Source of the DNA: Burkholderia sp. GAS332
GTDB taxonomy: Bacteria; Pseudomonadota; Gammaproteobacteria; Burkholderiales; Burkholderiaceae
Assembly: GCA_900142905.1 (NCBI GenBank)
Contig: FSRV01000001.1
Location: 3,968,001-4,032,000, forward strand
Reading direction: 5' to 3'
Length of the DNA stretch: 64,000 bases
This document shows positions 34,006 through 43,076 of the stretch, one piece after another. The position numbers and the translations under genes were made by a program. The notes beneath the pieces are model-generated. The model was not told the DNA's origin, did not search any database, and saw only the letters and a program-made list of their open reading frames with translations. Each line of letters starts with the position of its first letter. Within the stretch, counting starts at the first letter, position 1.

Positions 34006-36024
34006 TTAACCTCGGTTCCGGTATTGGTTGACGGCCTGCAGACTGGTGTTCAGATTCGGCAGTTCAACCGCGGCCGAGCCCGCATCCACCTGATTGACCA
34101 GATCGATCACGGTCTGTGTTTTCTTCGACGTGTTGTCGAAGTAGCGCGTGAGCGCCGCCTGCGCCGCCTGCAGATCGGACTTCAGCGTGGTCTGGTTGCG
34201 CGAGAGCAGCGCGAGCCGCGCCGACAGCAAACGCAGCTTCAGATTCTCGCGCACGAAGTAGCCTTGATCGGGCGTAACGAGCATCGCGTCGGCGTTGTCG
34301 ATGCGGCGCACCTGCACGAGGCTGGTGAGCTGCTGGCCAATGCCGGTCGTGACTTCGCGCCACCACACCTTCCAGCGCGGCTCGCCGGTGGCCGCGGCCA
34401 CCTTCGCCGTGTCGGCCCAGGTAGCGGCCTTGGGTGTGGCGTGGGCAATCGGTGCTTCGCCGGAGAGCGGCAGGCCGTCGACCTGGTCGATCGCGTTGTC
34501 GAGCTTGATCGCCATACCGGTCAGATCCGTGGACGGCGCGGCCTTCAGCTTGTCGATGTCTTGCGCGATCGCCTTGCGCACGGTCACAGCCTGCGGGTTA
34601 TCCGAGGCGGCGAGACGCGTGTCCGCGCTTTGCAGCGCAAACAGCGCCAGTTGCGTATTGCCGGTGAGCTGCAACTGCTGGCTCGCGGCCGACAGCATCT
34701 GGCCGACCTCAGCCATCGTCCAGTCGTCGCGATTGCGGGCGAGATCGGTGTATTGCTGTTGCAGTGCCTGCTGCGCGGTTTGCGCGTCAGCGAGTTTGCC
34801 CTCGAGTTGCGCGACCTGCGCGTCCGATTGATGCACCGTGGCCAGCGCCTGATCGGTCTTGACGCGCAACTCGTTGGTCTGCGCGTCGTTGGCTTGCTGG
34901 CGTTGCGCGAGTTGCTGCTCGGTGCGCTCCACCTTGCGATTGAGCGCATAGCCGCCCACGCCCGCCGCACAAGCGATGATCACCACGACAAACCACAGCA
35001 GCGGTCCGCTCGCGCTGCGGCGCTTTTGCGCTTCGTAGGGCGTGAAGGGTGGATTCGGCGGCAACGCCGTGGTTGCGGCCGGCTGGGGTGAGGCGTTCGT
35101 GGATGCGTTCGTTTCAGTCATGCGTGATTTAGCCGGTGAATGAGCCGGGTTGGTCGGTACCGGTTGAACTACGGTCGGCACGGAGGCAAGCAAGGCGCGG
35201 GCAATGCGATCATCGCCCGCGCCGGACACCGTAATGCTATCAAAACCCAATGCCCGCGCGGTCTGCGCGATACGGGGATGCGGCGTGACAAGGTTGGCGT
35301 GCTTCAGTTGCGCGATTTCGCCGGCGGTCAGATGCTCTTGCGCGAGCTCGTGCAGATTGCGCACGCCTTCCGAACTGGTGAGCAACCAGGCGTGCGGCTC
35401 GCCGGCCAGCAGCGTGTGCACGCGCGCCCAGCCGCCGATTGACGGTTCCGGCACGAGGCGGCGATAGGCCGCGACCGTTTCGACTTCTGCGCCCGCCTCG
35501 CGCAAGCGATCGGCGAGCCATTCGCGACCGCCGTCGCCGCGCACGATCAGTACGCGCTTGCCTTCGAGCGTGCTAGCGCCGAGCGCGGTATCGATCGCCG
35601 CGAACAGGCCTTCGGAATCGAAGCGTGCCGTATCGTCGTCAGCGACGGACGGCGGGCTGATGACGTTGTACGCCGGCGCCGTGACACCGTGGCGGCCCAG
35701 CGCCTGCACACTGCCCGGCCCGACTACGCCGATCGGCAGTGCGTGCGGCCAGATCGCATCGCTGCGAGCAAACGCATGATCGACCGCATTGGGCGAGACG
35801 AACACCACCAGTGCATAGCGTTCCAGCGAAGCCAGCGCCGCGCGCAACGGTGAATCGTCGGTAACAGGCGCGATGTCGATCAGCGGAAAATCGAGCACGG
35901 CAATGCCCGCGGCCGTGAGTTGCGCGATCAGTTCGTTCGACTGACCGGCCGGTCGCGTAATCACGACCGTGAACGCCGCCTTGCCGACGGATGGGGATGC
36001 GTTGCCCGGGATATCGGCCGCCAT
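34006..36024 (-). CDS. hemDX: Uroporphyrinogen-III synthase fused to HemX
   Basis: A 672-residue fusion. Residues about 15-285 form uroporphyrinogen-III synthase (HemD), which closes and inverts ring D of hydroxymethylbilane: VVITRPAGQSNELIAQL, VVFVSPNAV, VVGPGSVQAL, LIVRGDGGREWLADRLREAGAEV and LLTSSEGVRNLHEL. After a Thr/Pro/Asn linker comes a single membrane helix (PLLWFVVVIIACAAGVGGYAL) and a long coiled-coil plus helical HemX domain (about 340-672). Separate hemD and hemX genes are the rule in enterics; fusions occur in Burkholderiaceae. The ATG at 36024 overlaps the hemC stop by one base; a GTG one codon earlier is also possible. Confidence 0.93.
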   Translation of the reverse strand: MAADIPGNASPSVGKAAFTVVITRPAGQSNELIAQLTAAGIAVLDFPLIDIAPVTDDSPLRAALASLERYALVVFVSPNAVDHAFARSDAIWPHALPIGVVGPGSVQALGRHGVTAPAYNVISPPSVADDDTARFDSEGLFAAIDTALGASTLEGKRVLIVRGDGGREWLADRLREAGAEVETVAAYRRLVPEPSIGGWARVHTLLAGEPHAWLLTSSEGVRNLHELAQEHLTAGEIAQLKHANLVTPHPRIAQTARALGFDSITVSGAGDDRIARALLASVPTVVQPVPTNPAHSPAKSRMTETNASTNASPQPAATTALPPNPPFTPYEAQKRRSASGPLLWFVVVIIACAAGVGGYALNRKVERTEQQLAQRQQANDAQTNELRVKTDQALATVHQSDAQVAQLEGKLADAQTAQQALQQQYTDLARNRDDWTMAEVGQMLSAASQQLQLTGNTQLALFALQSADTRLAASDNPQAVTVRKAIAQDIDKLKAAPSTDLTGMAIKLDNAIDQVDGLPLSGEAPIAHATPKAATWADTAKVAAATGEPRWKVWWREVTTGIGQQLTSLVQVRRIDNADAMLVTPDQGYFVRENLKLRLLSARLALLSRNQTTLKSDLQAAQAALTRYFDNTSKKTQTVIDLVNQVDAGSAAVELPNLNTSLQAVNQYRNRG

Positions 36025-37040
36025 CACTCGCCGGTCACCGCGCTGTTCGCTGCACCATCACCCGACCCTGCGGCAGGACCGCTGGCCGTGCTCAACGCGC
36101 GGACGATGTCCATCGCGCCTTGCTGTTCGAGCGCGCTCGCCACTTCCTGGCCAAGTGCAATCGCACGCTCGACGGTGGGCGCCGGCGCCGAGGCCTGCGC
36201 ACTCAAGACACGTTGGCCGTCGGGCGTGGCGACGATGCCGCGCAGATGCAGCGCGCCGTCGTGCCAGTGTGCATAGGCCGCGAGCGGCACTTCGCAACTG
36301 CCGCCGAGGGCGCGCGAGACCATCCGCTCCGCTTCGACGGCTGCTGCCGTATGTTCGTGATGCAGCGGCGCGAGCCATGCCGCGAGGTCCGCGCGATCGG
36401 CGCGAATCTCGATGCCGAGCGCGCCCTGACCGGCTGCGGGCAAGCTGTCTTCGGGATCGAGCAGCGCGCGGATGCGCTCGCCGAGACCCAAACGCTTCAA
36501 ACCGGCAGCCGCAAGAATGATCGCCGCGTAGTCGCCGCGATCGAGTTTCGACAGGCGCGTGTCCAGGTTGCCGCGCAACGGCCGCACCACGAGGTGCGGA
36601 TAACGCATGCGCAGCATGGCCTCGCGACGCAGGCTCGAGGTGCCGACCACGGCGCCGGCCGGCAGCGCGGCAAGCGAATCGTAATCGTTGGACACCAGCG
36701 CGTCGCGCGGATCTTCGCGTTCCATGATGGCGGAGAGCGCAAAGCCCGCGGGCAATTCCATCGGCACGTCTTTGAGCGAGTGCACGGCCAGATCGGCGCG
36801 GCCGTCGGCCAGCGCGGCTTCCAGTTCCTTGACGAAGAGGCCCTTACCACCAACCTTCGACAAAGTGCGATCGAGAATTTGATCGCCACGTGTTGTCATT
36901 CCGAGGATTTTTACGTCACAAGATGGATATAATTTGTGCAGCGCACATTGCACATGCTCCGCCTGCCACATGGCAAGGCGGCTTTCTCGCGACGCAATCA
37001 CAAGCGTGTGGGGTGGCGCAAAAAACGTCTCGGTGTTCAT
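36024..37040 (-). CDS. hemC: Hydroxymethylbilane synthase (porphobilinogen deaminase)
   Basis: A 338-residue enzyme that joins four porphobilinogen units into hydroxymethylbilane on a covalent dipyrromethane cofactor. The cofactor-bearing Cys is residue 249 in [14 protein letters not shown]. Other landmarks are [43 protein letters not shown] and [11 protein letters not shown]. The ATG at 37040 gives the usual start just before [10 protein letters not shown]; it has only a weak ribosome binding site. It is the first gene of the hemC-hemDX-hemY operon and is transcribed away from ppc. Confidence 0.96.
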   Translation of the reverse strand: MNTETFFAPPHTLVIASRESRLAMWQAEHVQCALHKLYPSCDVKILGMTTRGDQILDRTLSKVGGKGLFVKELEAALADGRADLAVHSLKDVPMELPAGFALSAIMEREDPRDALVSNDYDSLAALPAGAVVGTSSLRREAMLRMRYPHLVVRPLRGNLDTRLSKLDRGDYAAIILAAAGLKRLGLGERIRALLDPEDSLPAAGQGALGIEIRADRADLAAWLAPLHHEHTAAAVEAERMVSRALGGSCEVPLAAYAHWHDGALHLRGIVATPDGQRVLSAQASAPAPTVERAIALGQEVASALEQQGAMDIVRALSTASGPAAGSGDGAANSAVTGE

Positions 37041-37457
37041 TAGCTTGCTGATCGAATGACGGGATGTAATAACAATCAATGTTAGCACGCGACCCCGTGT
37101 CTCAAGGCACAGCGGAGCGCCGTGCTAGCGCGGTATCGATGGAGGAGACAGGCTTCGCGCAGCGTGCGCCTGCCCCATCCCAGCCTGTTCAAGCACGGTC
37201 GTTCGCGCACCGGGGCGCGGCATGCGGGATGATGCAATGCGGCGCAACGTGCCTGACGTGCCTATCGTGCATGCAATGCACGTCATGCACCTCGTGCGTT
37301 TTGTGCAAATGCGCGCGCGGCCACCCTCTCCGGCGTAGTGCCATCGGTGCATACCGCTTTGTGCTGGTTCCGTGCAGTTCACGTTGCAACTCATAGTGCA
37401 GTTCCGCAGTAGCAGTTCATCACTCAACAGACCCTGGCTTCCCTGAGGAAACCCATC
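37041..37457. other. Divergent hemC/ppc intergenic region
   Basis: A 417 bp gap holding the promoters of the two divergent transcription units. Its middle carries a striking 9 bp-periodic TGC array (separate entry). A plus-strand frame through it encodes a Cys-rich stretch and a minus-strand frame encodes a His-rich stretch; neither has a good ribosome binding site. Confidence 0.5.
37250..37312. repeat. 9 bp-periodic TGC array
   Basis: TGC occurs at 37250, 37259, 37268, 37277, 37286, 37295 and 37304, exactly every 9 bases, with a further copy at 37310. Most units follow (A/C)(C/T)GTGC or CATGC forms. In one plus-strand frame this reads as repeated Cys-x-x-Cys; on the other strand it reads as repeated His-x-x-His. 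It could be a decayed 9 bp tandem repeat, a cluster of protein-binding sites, or part of a very small metal-binding peptide. Confidence 0.6.
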
Positions 37458-40400
37458 GTGACGTCTTCCGGATCGGCGCGCCCTGCCCGCCGCAACACTG
37501 CATCGCCCAACGCTTCCGCGGCTGACGCCGCTTCTGCCGCAGCAACGGTTGCCCAGCCCACGCAGGCCAAACGCGCCGGTAAAGCTGCCAAGGCAACCCA
37601 GCCCGCTAACGTCGCCAAAACCACCAAGTCCGCCAAAGCCTCCGCGCCGGCCAAGGCGGTGAAGGCCGTCAAGACAGATAAGGCGACGCAAGCCGCAAAC
37701 ACCGCCCAAACGCTGAAACCGGCCAAAGCCAAGTCCCCGAAGATCAAGGTCGTCGCGAGCGAAGCCGCGTCGCAAGCCGCCAAAGCGCCCAATCTGCAAG
37801 CCGTTTCGCAGGATGCGATCGTGCCCGCGTCGAAAGGCAGCGGCCGCACGCGTGAGGACAAGGATCATCCGCTGTTTCAGGACATCCGGTATCTGGGACG
37901 CCTGCTCGGTGACGTGCTGCGCGAACAGGAAGGCGACGCGGTGTTCGATGTGGTGGAGACGATCCGCCAGACCGCCGTGCGTTTTCGCCGCGAGGACGAC
38001 AGTGCCGCGGCACAAACGCTCGACAAGAAACTGCGTTCGCTGAGCCCGGAGCAAACGGTCAGCGTAGTACGCGCGTTCAGCTATTTCTCGCATCTTGCGA
38101 ACATCGCCGAAGACCGCCACCGCAATCGCCGTCACCGCATTCACGCGCTGGCCGGCTCGACCTCGCAACCGGGCACCATGGCGCACGCGCTCGAACGGCT
38201 CGTCGAGGCGGGCGCCGCCGCGACGCCGGTGCTGCAACAGTTCTTCAACGACGCGCTGATCGTACCGGTCCTGACCGCTCACCCGACCGAGGTGCAGCGC
38301 AAGAGCATTCTCGACGCGCAGCACGACGTCGCGAGCCTGTTAGCCGAACGCGATCAACCGTTGACCGACCGCGAGCGCGCGCATAACGAAGCGATGCTGC
38401 GTGCCCGCGTCACGTCGCTGTGGCAAACGCGCATGCTGCGCGATTCGCGCCTCTCCGTGGCCGACGAAATCGAAAACGCGCTGTCGTACTATCGCGCCAC
38501 CTTTCTCGAAGAAATCCCGGCGCTCTACGCCGATATCGAAGAAGCGCTCGCCGAGCACGGCATCGACGCGCGCCTGCCGCCGTTCCTCCAGATGGGCAGT
38601 TGGATCGGCGGCGACCGCGACGGCAACCCGAACGTCACGGCCGAAACGCTCGAGAACGCAATCACCCGCCAGGCCGCGGTGATCTTCGAGCACTACATGG
38701 AGCAGGTGCACAAGCTGGGCGCCGAGTTGTCGGTGTCGAACCTGCTGGCCGGCGCCAGCGACGCGCTGAAGGAACTCGCCGCCGCCTCGCCCGACCAGTC
38801 GCCGCACCGGACCGACGAGCCGTATCGCCGCGCCCTGATCGGCATGTACACACGGCTCGCGGCAAGTGCGCGGGTGCGTCTTGGCGAAGGCAGCGTGCCG
38901 GTGCGCAGCGCAGGCCGCGGCGCGGCGCCGATCCGCGCGAAACCGTACGACGACTCCGCCGAATTCGTGCGCGACCTGCACGTGCTGATCGATTCGCTCG
39001 CCGAACATCATGGCGCGCCGCTCGCGGCACCGCGCCTGTCGCCGCTCGCGCGCGCCGCTGAAGTGTTCGGCTTCCATCTGGCGAGCATCGACTTGCGCCA
39101 AAGCTCCGACATCCATGAAGCGGTGATCGCCGAGTTGCTGAAGCGCGCAGGCGTCGAAGACGACTACGCGTCGCTCTCCGAAGAAGACAAGCTCAAGGTA
39201 CTGCTCGCCGAACTTTCGCAGCCGCGCTCGTTGCGTCTGCCGTACGGCGAGTACTCCGATCTCGTGAAGAGCGAACTCGGCGTGCTCGAAGAGGCCCGCG
39301 TCACACGCGAGAAGTTCGGCGCACGCGCGGTACGCAACTACATCATTTCGCACACGGAGACCGTCAGCGATCTGGTCGAAGTGATGTTGCTGCAGAAGGA
39401 AACCGGCCTGCTGCACGGCCGTCTGGGTGACGCGCACGATCCGGCGCGCGCGGGGCTGATGGTGATCCCCCTGTTCGAAACGATCCCTGACTTGCGCAAC
39501 GCACCGCACATCATGCGCGATCTGATCGCGCTGCCGGGCGTCGATGCACTGATCGAACATCAGGGCAACGAGCAGGAAGTGATGCTCGGCTATTCGGACA
39601 GCAACAAGGACGGCGGCTTCCTCACGTCGAACTGGGAGCTCTACCGCGCCGAGCTGGCGCTGGTGTCGCTGTTCAATGAACGCGGCGTGACCCTGCGCCT
39701 GTTCCATGGACGCGGAGGCACGGTAGGCCGGGGCGGTGGTCCGACCTATCAGGCGATTCTGTCGCAGCCGCCGGGCACCGTCGACGGCCAGATCCGTTTG
39801 ACCGAGCAAGGCGAAGTGATCGCGAGCAAGTTCGGCAATCCGGAAATCGGCCGGCGCAATCTGGAAACGGTGGTGGCCGCGACGCTCGAAGCCTCGTTGT
39901 TGCCGCACGGCATTGCGCCCGCGCAACTGCCCGCCTTCGAAGAGACGATGCAGCAATTGTCCGACGCGGCGATGGCGTCGTATCGCGCGCTGGTCTACGA
40001 AACGCCGGGCTTCAAGGAGTATTTCTTCGAGTCGACGCCGATCTCGGAGATCGCCGAGTTGAACATCGGCAGCCGTCCGGCTTCGCGCAAATTGCAGGAC
40101 CCGAAGCAGCGCAAGATCGAAGACCTGCGCGCGATTCCCTGGGGCTTCTCATGGGGTCAATGCCGTTTGCTGCTGACCGGCTGGTACGGTTTCGGCAGCG
40201 CGGTGGCCGCGCATCTGGACAGCGCGCCGAGCGATGCCGAGCGCGCCCGCCGTCTGGCGCTGCTCAAAAAGATGCACAAGACCTGGCCGTTCTTCTCGAA
40301 CCTGCTCTCCAACATGGACATGGTGCTGGCGAAGACCGACCTTGCGGTGGCCTCGCGCTACGCACAGCTCGTGTCGGACAAGAAGCTGCGCAAGCATGTG

Positions 40401-40655
40401 TTCGAGCGGATCGTCGCGGAATGGGAGCGTACGTCGAAGGTGTTGTCGGAGATCACCGGTAAGAGCGAACGGCTCGCGGAGAATCCGCTGCTCGCGCGTT
40501 CGATCAAGAACCGCTTCCCGTATCTCGATCCGTTGAATCACTTGCAGGTCGAGTTGCTCAAGCGTCACCGCGCCGGCGATACCAATGCGCGGGTGCGGCG
40601 CGGGATTCATTTGAGCATCAACGGAATTGCGGCGGGGCTGCGTAATACCGGCTGA
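37458..40655 (+). CDS. ppc: Phosphoenolpyruvate carboxylase
   Basis: A 1065-residue enzyme that carboxylates phosphoenolpyruvate to oxaloacetate, refilling the TCA cycle. The essential His is residue 275 in [12 protein letters not shown]. Later motifs are [32 protein letters not shown] and [20 protein letters not shown], with the C-terminal end NTG. It starts with GTG at 37458 after TGAGGAAA. Compared with the E. coli enzyme (883 residues, His138), it has about 137 extra N-terminal residues. These are almost all Ala, Lys, Thr, Pro and Ser with repeated KAxKA/AKA patterns, like histone H1 tails. That tail is probably disordered and its role is unknown. An intrinsic terminator follows. Confidence 0.96.
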   Translation: MTSSGSARPARRNTASPNASAADAASAAATVAQPTQAKRAGKAAKATQPANVAKTTKSAKASAPAKAVKAVKTDKATQAANTAQTLKPAKAKSPKIKVVASEAASQAAKAPNLQAVSQDAIVPASKGSGRTREDKDHPLFQDIRYLGRLLGDVLREQEGDAVFDVVETIRQTAVRFRREDDSAAAQTLDKKLRSLSPEQTVSVVRAFSYFSHLANIAEDRHRNRRHRIHALAGSTSQPGTMAHALERLVEAGAAATPVLQQFFNDALIVPVLTAHPTEVQRKSILDAQHDVASLLAERDQPLTDRERAHNEAMLRARVTSLWQTRMLRDSRLSVADEIENALSYYRATFLEEIPALYADIEEALAEHGIDARLPPFLQMGSWIGGDRDGNPNVTAETLENAITRQAAVIFEHYMEQVHKLGAELSVSNLLAGASDALKELAAASPDQSPHRTDEPYRRALIGMYTRLAASARVRLGEGSVPVRSAGRGAAPIRAKPYDDSAEFVRDLHVLIDSLAEHHGAPLAAPRLSPLARAAEVFGFHLASIDLRQSSDIHEAVIAELLKRAGVEDDYASLSEEDKLKVLLAELSQPRSLRLPYGEYSDLVKSELGVLEEARVTREKFGARAVRNYIISHTETVSDLVEVMLLQKETGLLHGRLGDAHDPARAGLMVIPLFETIPDLRNAPHIMRDLIALPGVDALIEHQGNEQEVMLGYSDSNKDGGFLTSNWELYRAELALVSLFNERGVTLRLFHGRGGTVGRGGGPTYQAILSQPPGTVDGQIRLTEQGEVIASKFGNPEIGRRNLETVVAATLEASLLPHGIAPAQLPAFEETMQQLSDAAMASYRALVYETPGFKEYFFESTPISEIAELNIGSRPASRKLQDPKQRKIEDLRAIPWGFSWGQCRLLLTGWYGFGSAVAAHLDSAPSDAERARRLALLKKMHKTWPFFSNLLSNMDMVLAKTDLAVASRYAQLVSDKKLRKHVFERIVAEWERTSKVLSEITGKSERLAENPLLARSIKNRFPYLDPLNHLQVELLKRHRAGDTNARVRRGIHLSINGIAAGLRNTG

Positions 40656-40671
40656 TCGAGCACGGGGTCAA

Positions 40672-40697
40672 TAAGCGGTCGAATTAAGCGGTCGAAT
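40672..40697. repeat. 13 bp perfect tandem duplication
   Basis: TAAGCGGTCGAAT occurs twice in direct succession between the ppc stop and its terminator. It is probably a small replication-slippage duplication. Confidence 0.85.
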
Positions 40698-40713
40698 CAG
40701 CCGTGAGAAAGAC

Positions 40714-40750
40714 GAAGCCGGGTGCGGGTCAGTTGACCGCACCCGGCTTC
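40714..40750. terminator. Strong hairpin terminator of ppc, overlapping next gene
   Basis: Perfect 14 bp arms GAAGCCGGGTGCGG and CCGCACCCGGCTTC with a 9-base loop lie about 58 bases after the ppc stop. There is only a weak T tract. The right arm lies within the last codons of the converging gene at 40729-41064, so the same hairpin probably ends both transcripts. Confidence 0.7.
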
Positions 40751-41064
40751 GGCATTTCCGGCGCGGGAATGTTGAATTTGAGCGGAGGCTCGCGCCACGC
40801 CTGGGCCCGCTTTTCCCGCTCGTCGAGCTCGGCCTGGACGCGTTCGTCATGGTCGCGGCGCGCCTGGCGCGGCATGTTTACCGTAGAACCCAGCGCTGTA
40901 CCGCCCATCATCACCCCCGTTGAATAGGGGGAACCCATTGGATCGGACGACACTGCACGCGGCAACGTGGTGCCACGATCGCGGTAATAGTCCTGATAGT
41001 TCGTCGCGAACGCACCGAATGGCAACAGAACGCCCGTCATTAGAAAAAGAATAAAGCGCTTCAT
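40729..41064 (-). CDS. Exported protein of unknown function
   Basis: A 111-residue protein with a clear signal peptide (about 1-20, MKRFILFLMTGVLLPFGAFA) and a good GGAG ribosome binding site. The mature part begins NYQDYYRDRGTTLP and has a Gly/Ser/Met-rich middle. A charged helical stretch follows (RQARRDHDERVQAELDEREKRAQAW) before a Pro-rich end. No catalytic motif is visible. It is probably periplasmic. Its last codons form half of the ppc terminator hairpin, so the end of the protein (EMPKPGAVN) is shaped partly by that structure. Confidence 0.75.
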   Translation of the reverse strand: MKRFILFLMTGVLLPFGAFATNYQDYYRDRGTTLPRAVSSDPMGSPYSTGVMMGGTALGSTVNMPRQARRDHDERVQAELDEREKRAQAWREPPLKFNIPAPEMPKPGAVN

Positions 41065-41160
41065 GATTACGCTCCGGATTCCATAGTAATCCGAAGCGTA
41101 ACATGCAGAAACTATCTCATTTTTTCGGATGCATTCAATGCGACGCGAGACCGCACCACG

Positions 41161-41913
41161 TTACCGCGCCTCGACCATCAGCGCGTCGAGCTTGAACGAG
41201 CCGTCTTCCTGCACGTCGAAATACTGACGCACCTCATCGGGCGCGTTGTTCCACAGCGAGCGAATCGCCACCACACGCGGTTCCGGCGTGCGCATGCGCG
41301 CCACCCACGAACTGAACTCGATCGCGATGCGCCAGCGCTCGCGAATCGATGCCTGGAATCCGGCCGCTTCGAACAACGCAATCCATTCGTCAGCCCGGTA
41401 GTCGCGGATGTGCGAGCCGTCACGCAACAATTCGACCGCCTGAATATGCGTGTCGAGCAGCGGATGATCGGCGCCGGCGATGTCGATGAACAGCACCGTG
41501 CCGCCTGGCTTCAATACGCGCCGCACTTCGGCCAGCGCGAGCGGCACGTCGTGCCAGTGATGCGCGCTCATCCGGCTGATGATCCAGTCGAACGAATGGT
41601 CGTCGAACGGCAGCGTTTCGGCGGCGCCCTGTTGCGTGCGGATGTTGGCGAGGCCGCGATCCTTCGCTGCGCCAACGACCGTCTCCAGCATTTGCGGCGC
41701 GATGTCGTAGGCGACCACCTCCTTTGCGTGCGGCGCGACCGCGAAACTCGCGTGACCTGCGCCGCAGCCCATGTCGAGCACCTTCGCGTCGGGTGTCGCG
41801 GCGATCGATGCAGCCAGCGTCTGCAGATCGGCGCCGGTGGCATGCGTCTGACTCGTCAAATACGCGGCGGCGGTCGAGCCGAAGGCGTCGGCGACTTGAT
41901 CGTGGTGCTTCAT
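41161..41913 (-). CDS. Class I SAM-dependent methyltransferase
   Basis: A 250-residue methyltransferase of the UbiE/Methyltransf_11 type. Motif I (SAM binding) is VLDMGCGAGHASFAVA. The motif II-like acidic residue is in VVAYDIAPQML, and motif III is LKPGGTVLFIDIAG. A QQGAAETLPFDDHSFDWIISRMSAHHW segment is typical of small-molecule methyltransferases of this class. The substrate cannot be predicted. It has a GGAG ribosome binding site and is divergent from an XRE-type regulator, which may control it. Confidence 0.9.
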   Translation of the reverse strand: MKHHDQVADAFGSTAAAYLTSQTHATGADLQTLAASIAATPDAKVLDMGCGAGHASFAVAPHAKEVVAYDIAPQMLETVVGAAKDRGLANIRTQQGAAETLPFDDHSFDWIISRMSAHHWHDVPLALAEVRRVLKPGGTVLFIDIAGADHPLLDTHIQAVELLRDGSHIRDYRADEWIALFEAAGFQASIRERWRIAIEFSSWVARMRTPEPRVVAIRSLWNNAPDEVRQYFDVQEDGSFKLDALMVEAR

Positions 41914-42011
41914 GGAAGGCTCCGGTTATCTATGTGGGGTTCGACCGGGCTTGGCCCGGGCCGGGGCGGGACGGCGCTGCGCCGTTCCAGCCGTTACAAT
42001 AGAACCCGCCG

Positions 42012-42023
42012 TGTACCAGTACA
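42012..42023. promoter_or_regulatory. Palindromic operator candidate
   Basis: TGTACCAGTACA, with TGTA/TACA arms around a 4-base centre, lies in the 188 bp gap between the divergent methyltransferase and XRE regulator genes. It is a plausible autoregulatory binding site for the adjacent regulator. The assignment rests only on symmetry and position. Confidence 0.35.
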
Positions 42024-42101
42024 AGTTAAGCAATTATTCTGGTATCGATAACACCACCCCGACACCCCCTCGATACCCCCTTCAAGCGCCGCCCGACAAG
42101 A

Positions 42102-42914
42102 ATGACCACGCCGACCTCCGCCGACAACCCGCCGCCGCTCGACGCCACGCCTGCCCGCGCACTCGGCGATTTCATCCGCGCTCACCGCGAACGGCTCACG
42201 CCGCAAGCGCTCGGCCTACCGCCCGGTCCGCGCCGCCGGACCCCCGGTTTGCGGCGCGAGGAAGTCGCGCAACTGTGCGGCGTGAGCCCGACCTGGTACA
42301 CGTGGATCGAACAGGGCCGCCCGGTCTCCGCCTCCGCCGAGGCGCTGGCGCGGATTGCCGTCGCGTTGCAACTGTCGCGCGCCGAGCGGGCCTATCTGTT
42401 CGAACTGGCGGCCCAGCGCGACCCGGCCGAGCCCGATCCGGCCGCCGCCGACGCGCCCGCCACGCTGCTGGAAACCGTGCAACTCGTGAACGCACCGGCT
42501 TACGTGCTCGACCGGCAGTGGAATGCGCTCGCCTGGAACGCGCGCGCCGCCGACCTGTTCGTCGGCTGGCTGGACGGCACGCATGACCGCAACCTGCTGC
42601 GCTACACGTTCACCGAACCGGCCGCTCGCGAGCTGATCGTCGACTGGGAAACCCGCGCGCGGCGCCTCGCCGCCGAATTCCGGGCCGATTCGATCCGCCA
42701 TCTGAACGATGCGCCCACCCGCGGGCTGATCGATTCGCTCACCGCCGCCAGCGACGCATTCGCCCGCTTCTGGGCGTCGCAGGACGTCGGCGGCCGGGAA
42801 GGCGGCCGACGCGAATTCAACCATCCGCGCGACGGCCGCATCGTCTACGACCAGATCACCTTCAAACCCGCACATCGCGAGGATCTGAAGCTGGTCGTGC
42901 TGGTGCGGGAATAG
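42102..42914 (+). CDS. XRE-type regulator with MmyB-like ligand domain
   Basis: A 270-residue transcription regulator. The N-terminal helix-turn-helix (about 20-105) reads LGDFIRAHRERLTPQALGLPPGPRRRTPGLRREEVAQLCGVSPTWYTWIEQGR, the standard signature of this actinobacterial/proteobacterial XRE group. The C-terminal half is the MmyB-like ligand-binding domain: VLDRQWNALAWNARAADLF, NLLRYTFTEPAARELIVDWE and FNHPRDGRIVYDQITFKP. Structures of this domain have been solved with bound fatty-acid-like ligands, but the natural effector here is unknown. It is divergent from the methyltransferase gene, with a palindrome between them. Confidence 0.92.
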   Translation: MTTPTSADNPPPLDATPARALGDFIRAHRERLTPQALGLPPGPRRRTPGLRREEVAQLCGVSPTWYTWIEQGRPVSASAEALARIAVALQLSRAERAYLFELAAQRDPAEPDPAAADAPATLLETVQLVNAPAYVLDRQWNALAWNARAADLFVGWLDGTHDRNLLRYTFTEPAARELIVDWETRARRLAAEFRADSIRHLNDAPTRGLIDSLTAASDAFARFWASQDVGGREGGRREFNHPRDGRIVYDQITFKPAHREDLKLVVLVRE

Positions 42915-42936
42915 CTGCAGTGGAGCAGAGGCGCGC

Positions 42937-42954
42937 TACGGCGTACGTGGCCGC
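42937..42954 (+). repeat. 18 bp direct repeat, left copy
   Basis: TACGGCGTACGTGGCCGC sits between the XRE regulator stop and argH. An identical copy lies after argH at 44526-44543. The repeat includes a CGTACG palindrome. Confidence 0.85.
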
Positions 42955-42965
42955 CGTCGGCCGGC

Positions 42966-42995
42966 GTCTTTGACGCGGTCCGCCAGTGTTAAAAT
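42966..42995 (+). promoter_or_regulatory. Candidate argH promoter
   Basis: TAAAAT at 42990-42995 resembles a -10 box. GTCTTT at 42966 (18 bp spacing) or TTGACG at 42970 (14 bp spacing, short) could serve as the -35 box. The start codon lies about 80 bases downstream. Confidence 0.4.
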
Positions 42996-43076
42996 CCCTG
43001 TCTTTCTTCGCTTCGGCGGCGCCTGCACGTCCGCAAACGCCGTCAGCCTCCTCACCTCGTTCAACTGCCCAACACC

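Noticed and set aside
34024..35091. Long plus-strand frame opposite hemDX (355 codons), and similar long antisense frames opposite ClC, ppc, nadE and the sensor kinase
   Set aside because: These are mirror frames common in GC-rich genes: Arg/His-rich, no recognisable domains and no ribosome binding sites.
37079..37396. Plus-strand frame with a Cys-x-x-Cys-rich stretch, a possible metal-binding protein
   Set aside because: No ribosome binding site, poor codon character outside the repeat, and the Cys pattern follows directly from a 9 bp DNA repeat. It is reported as a repeat and a finding, not as a gene.
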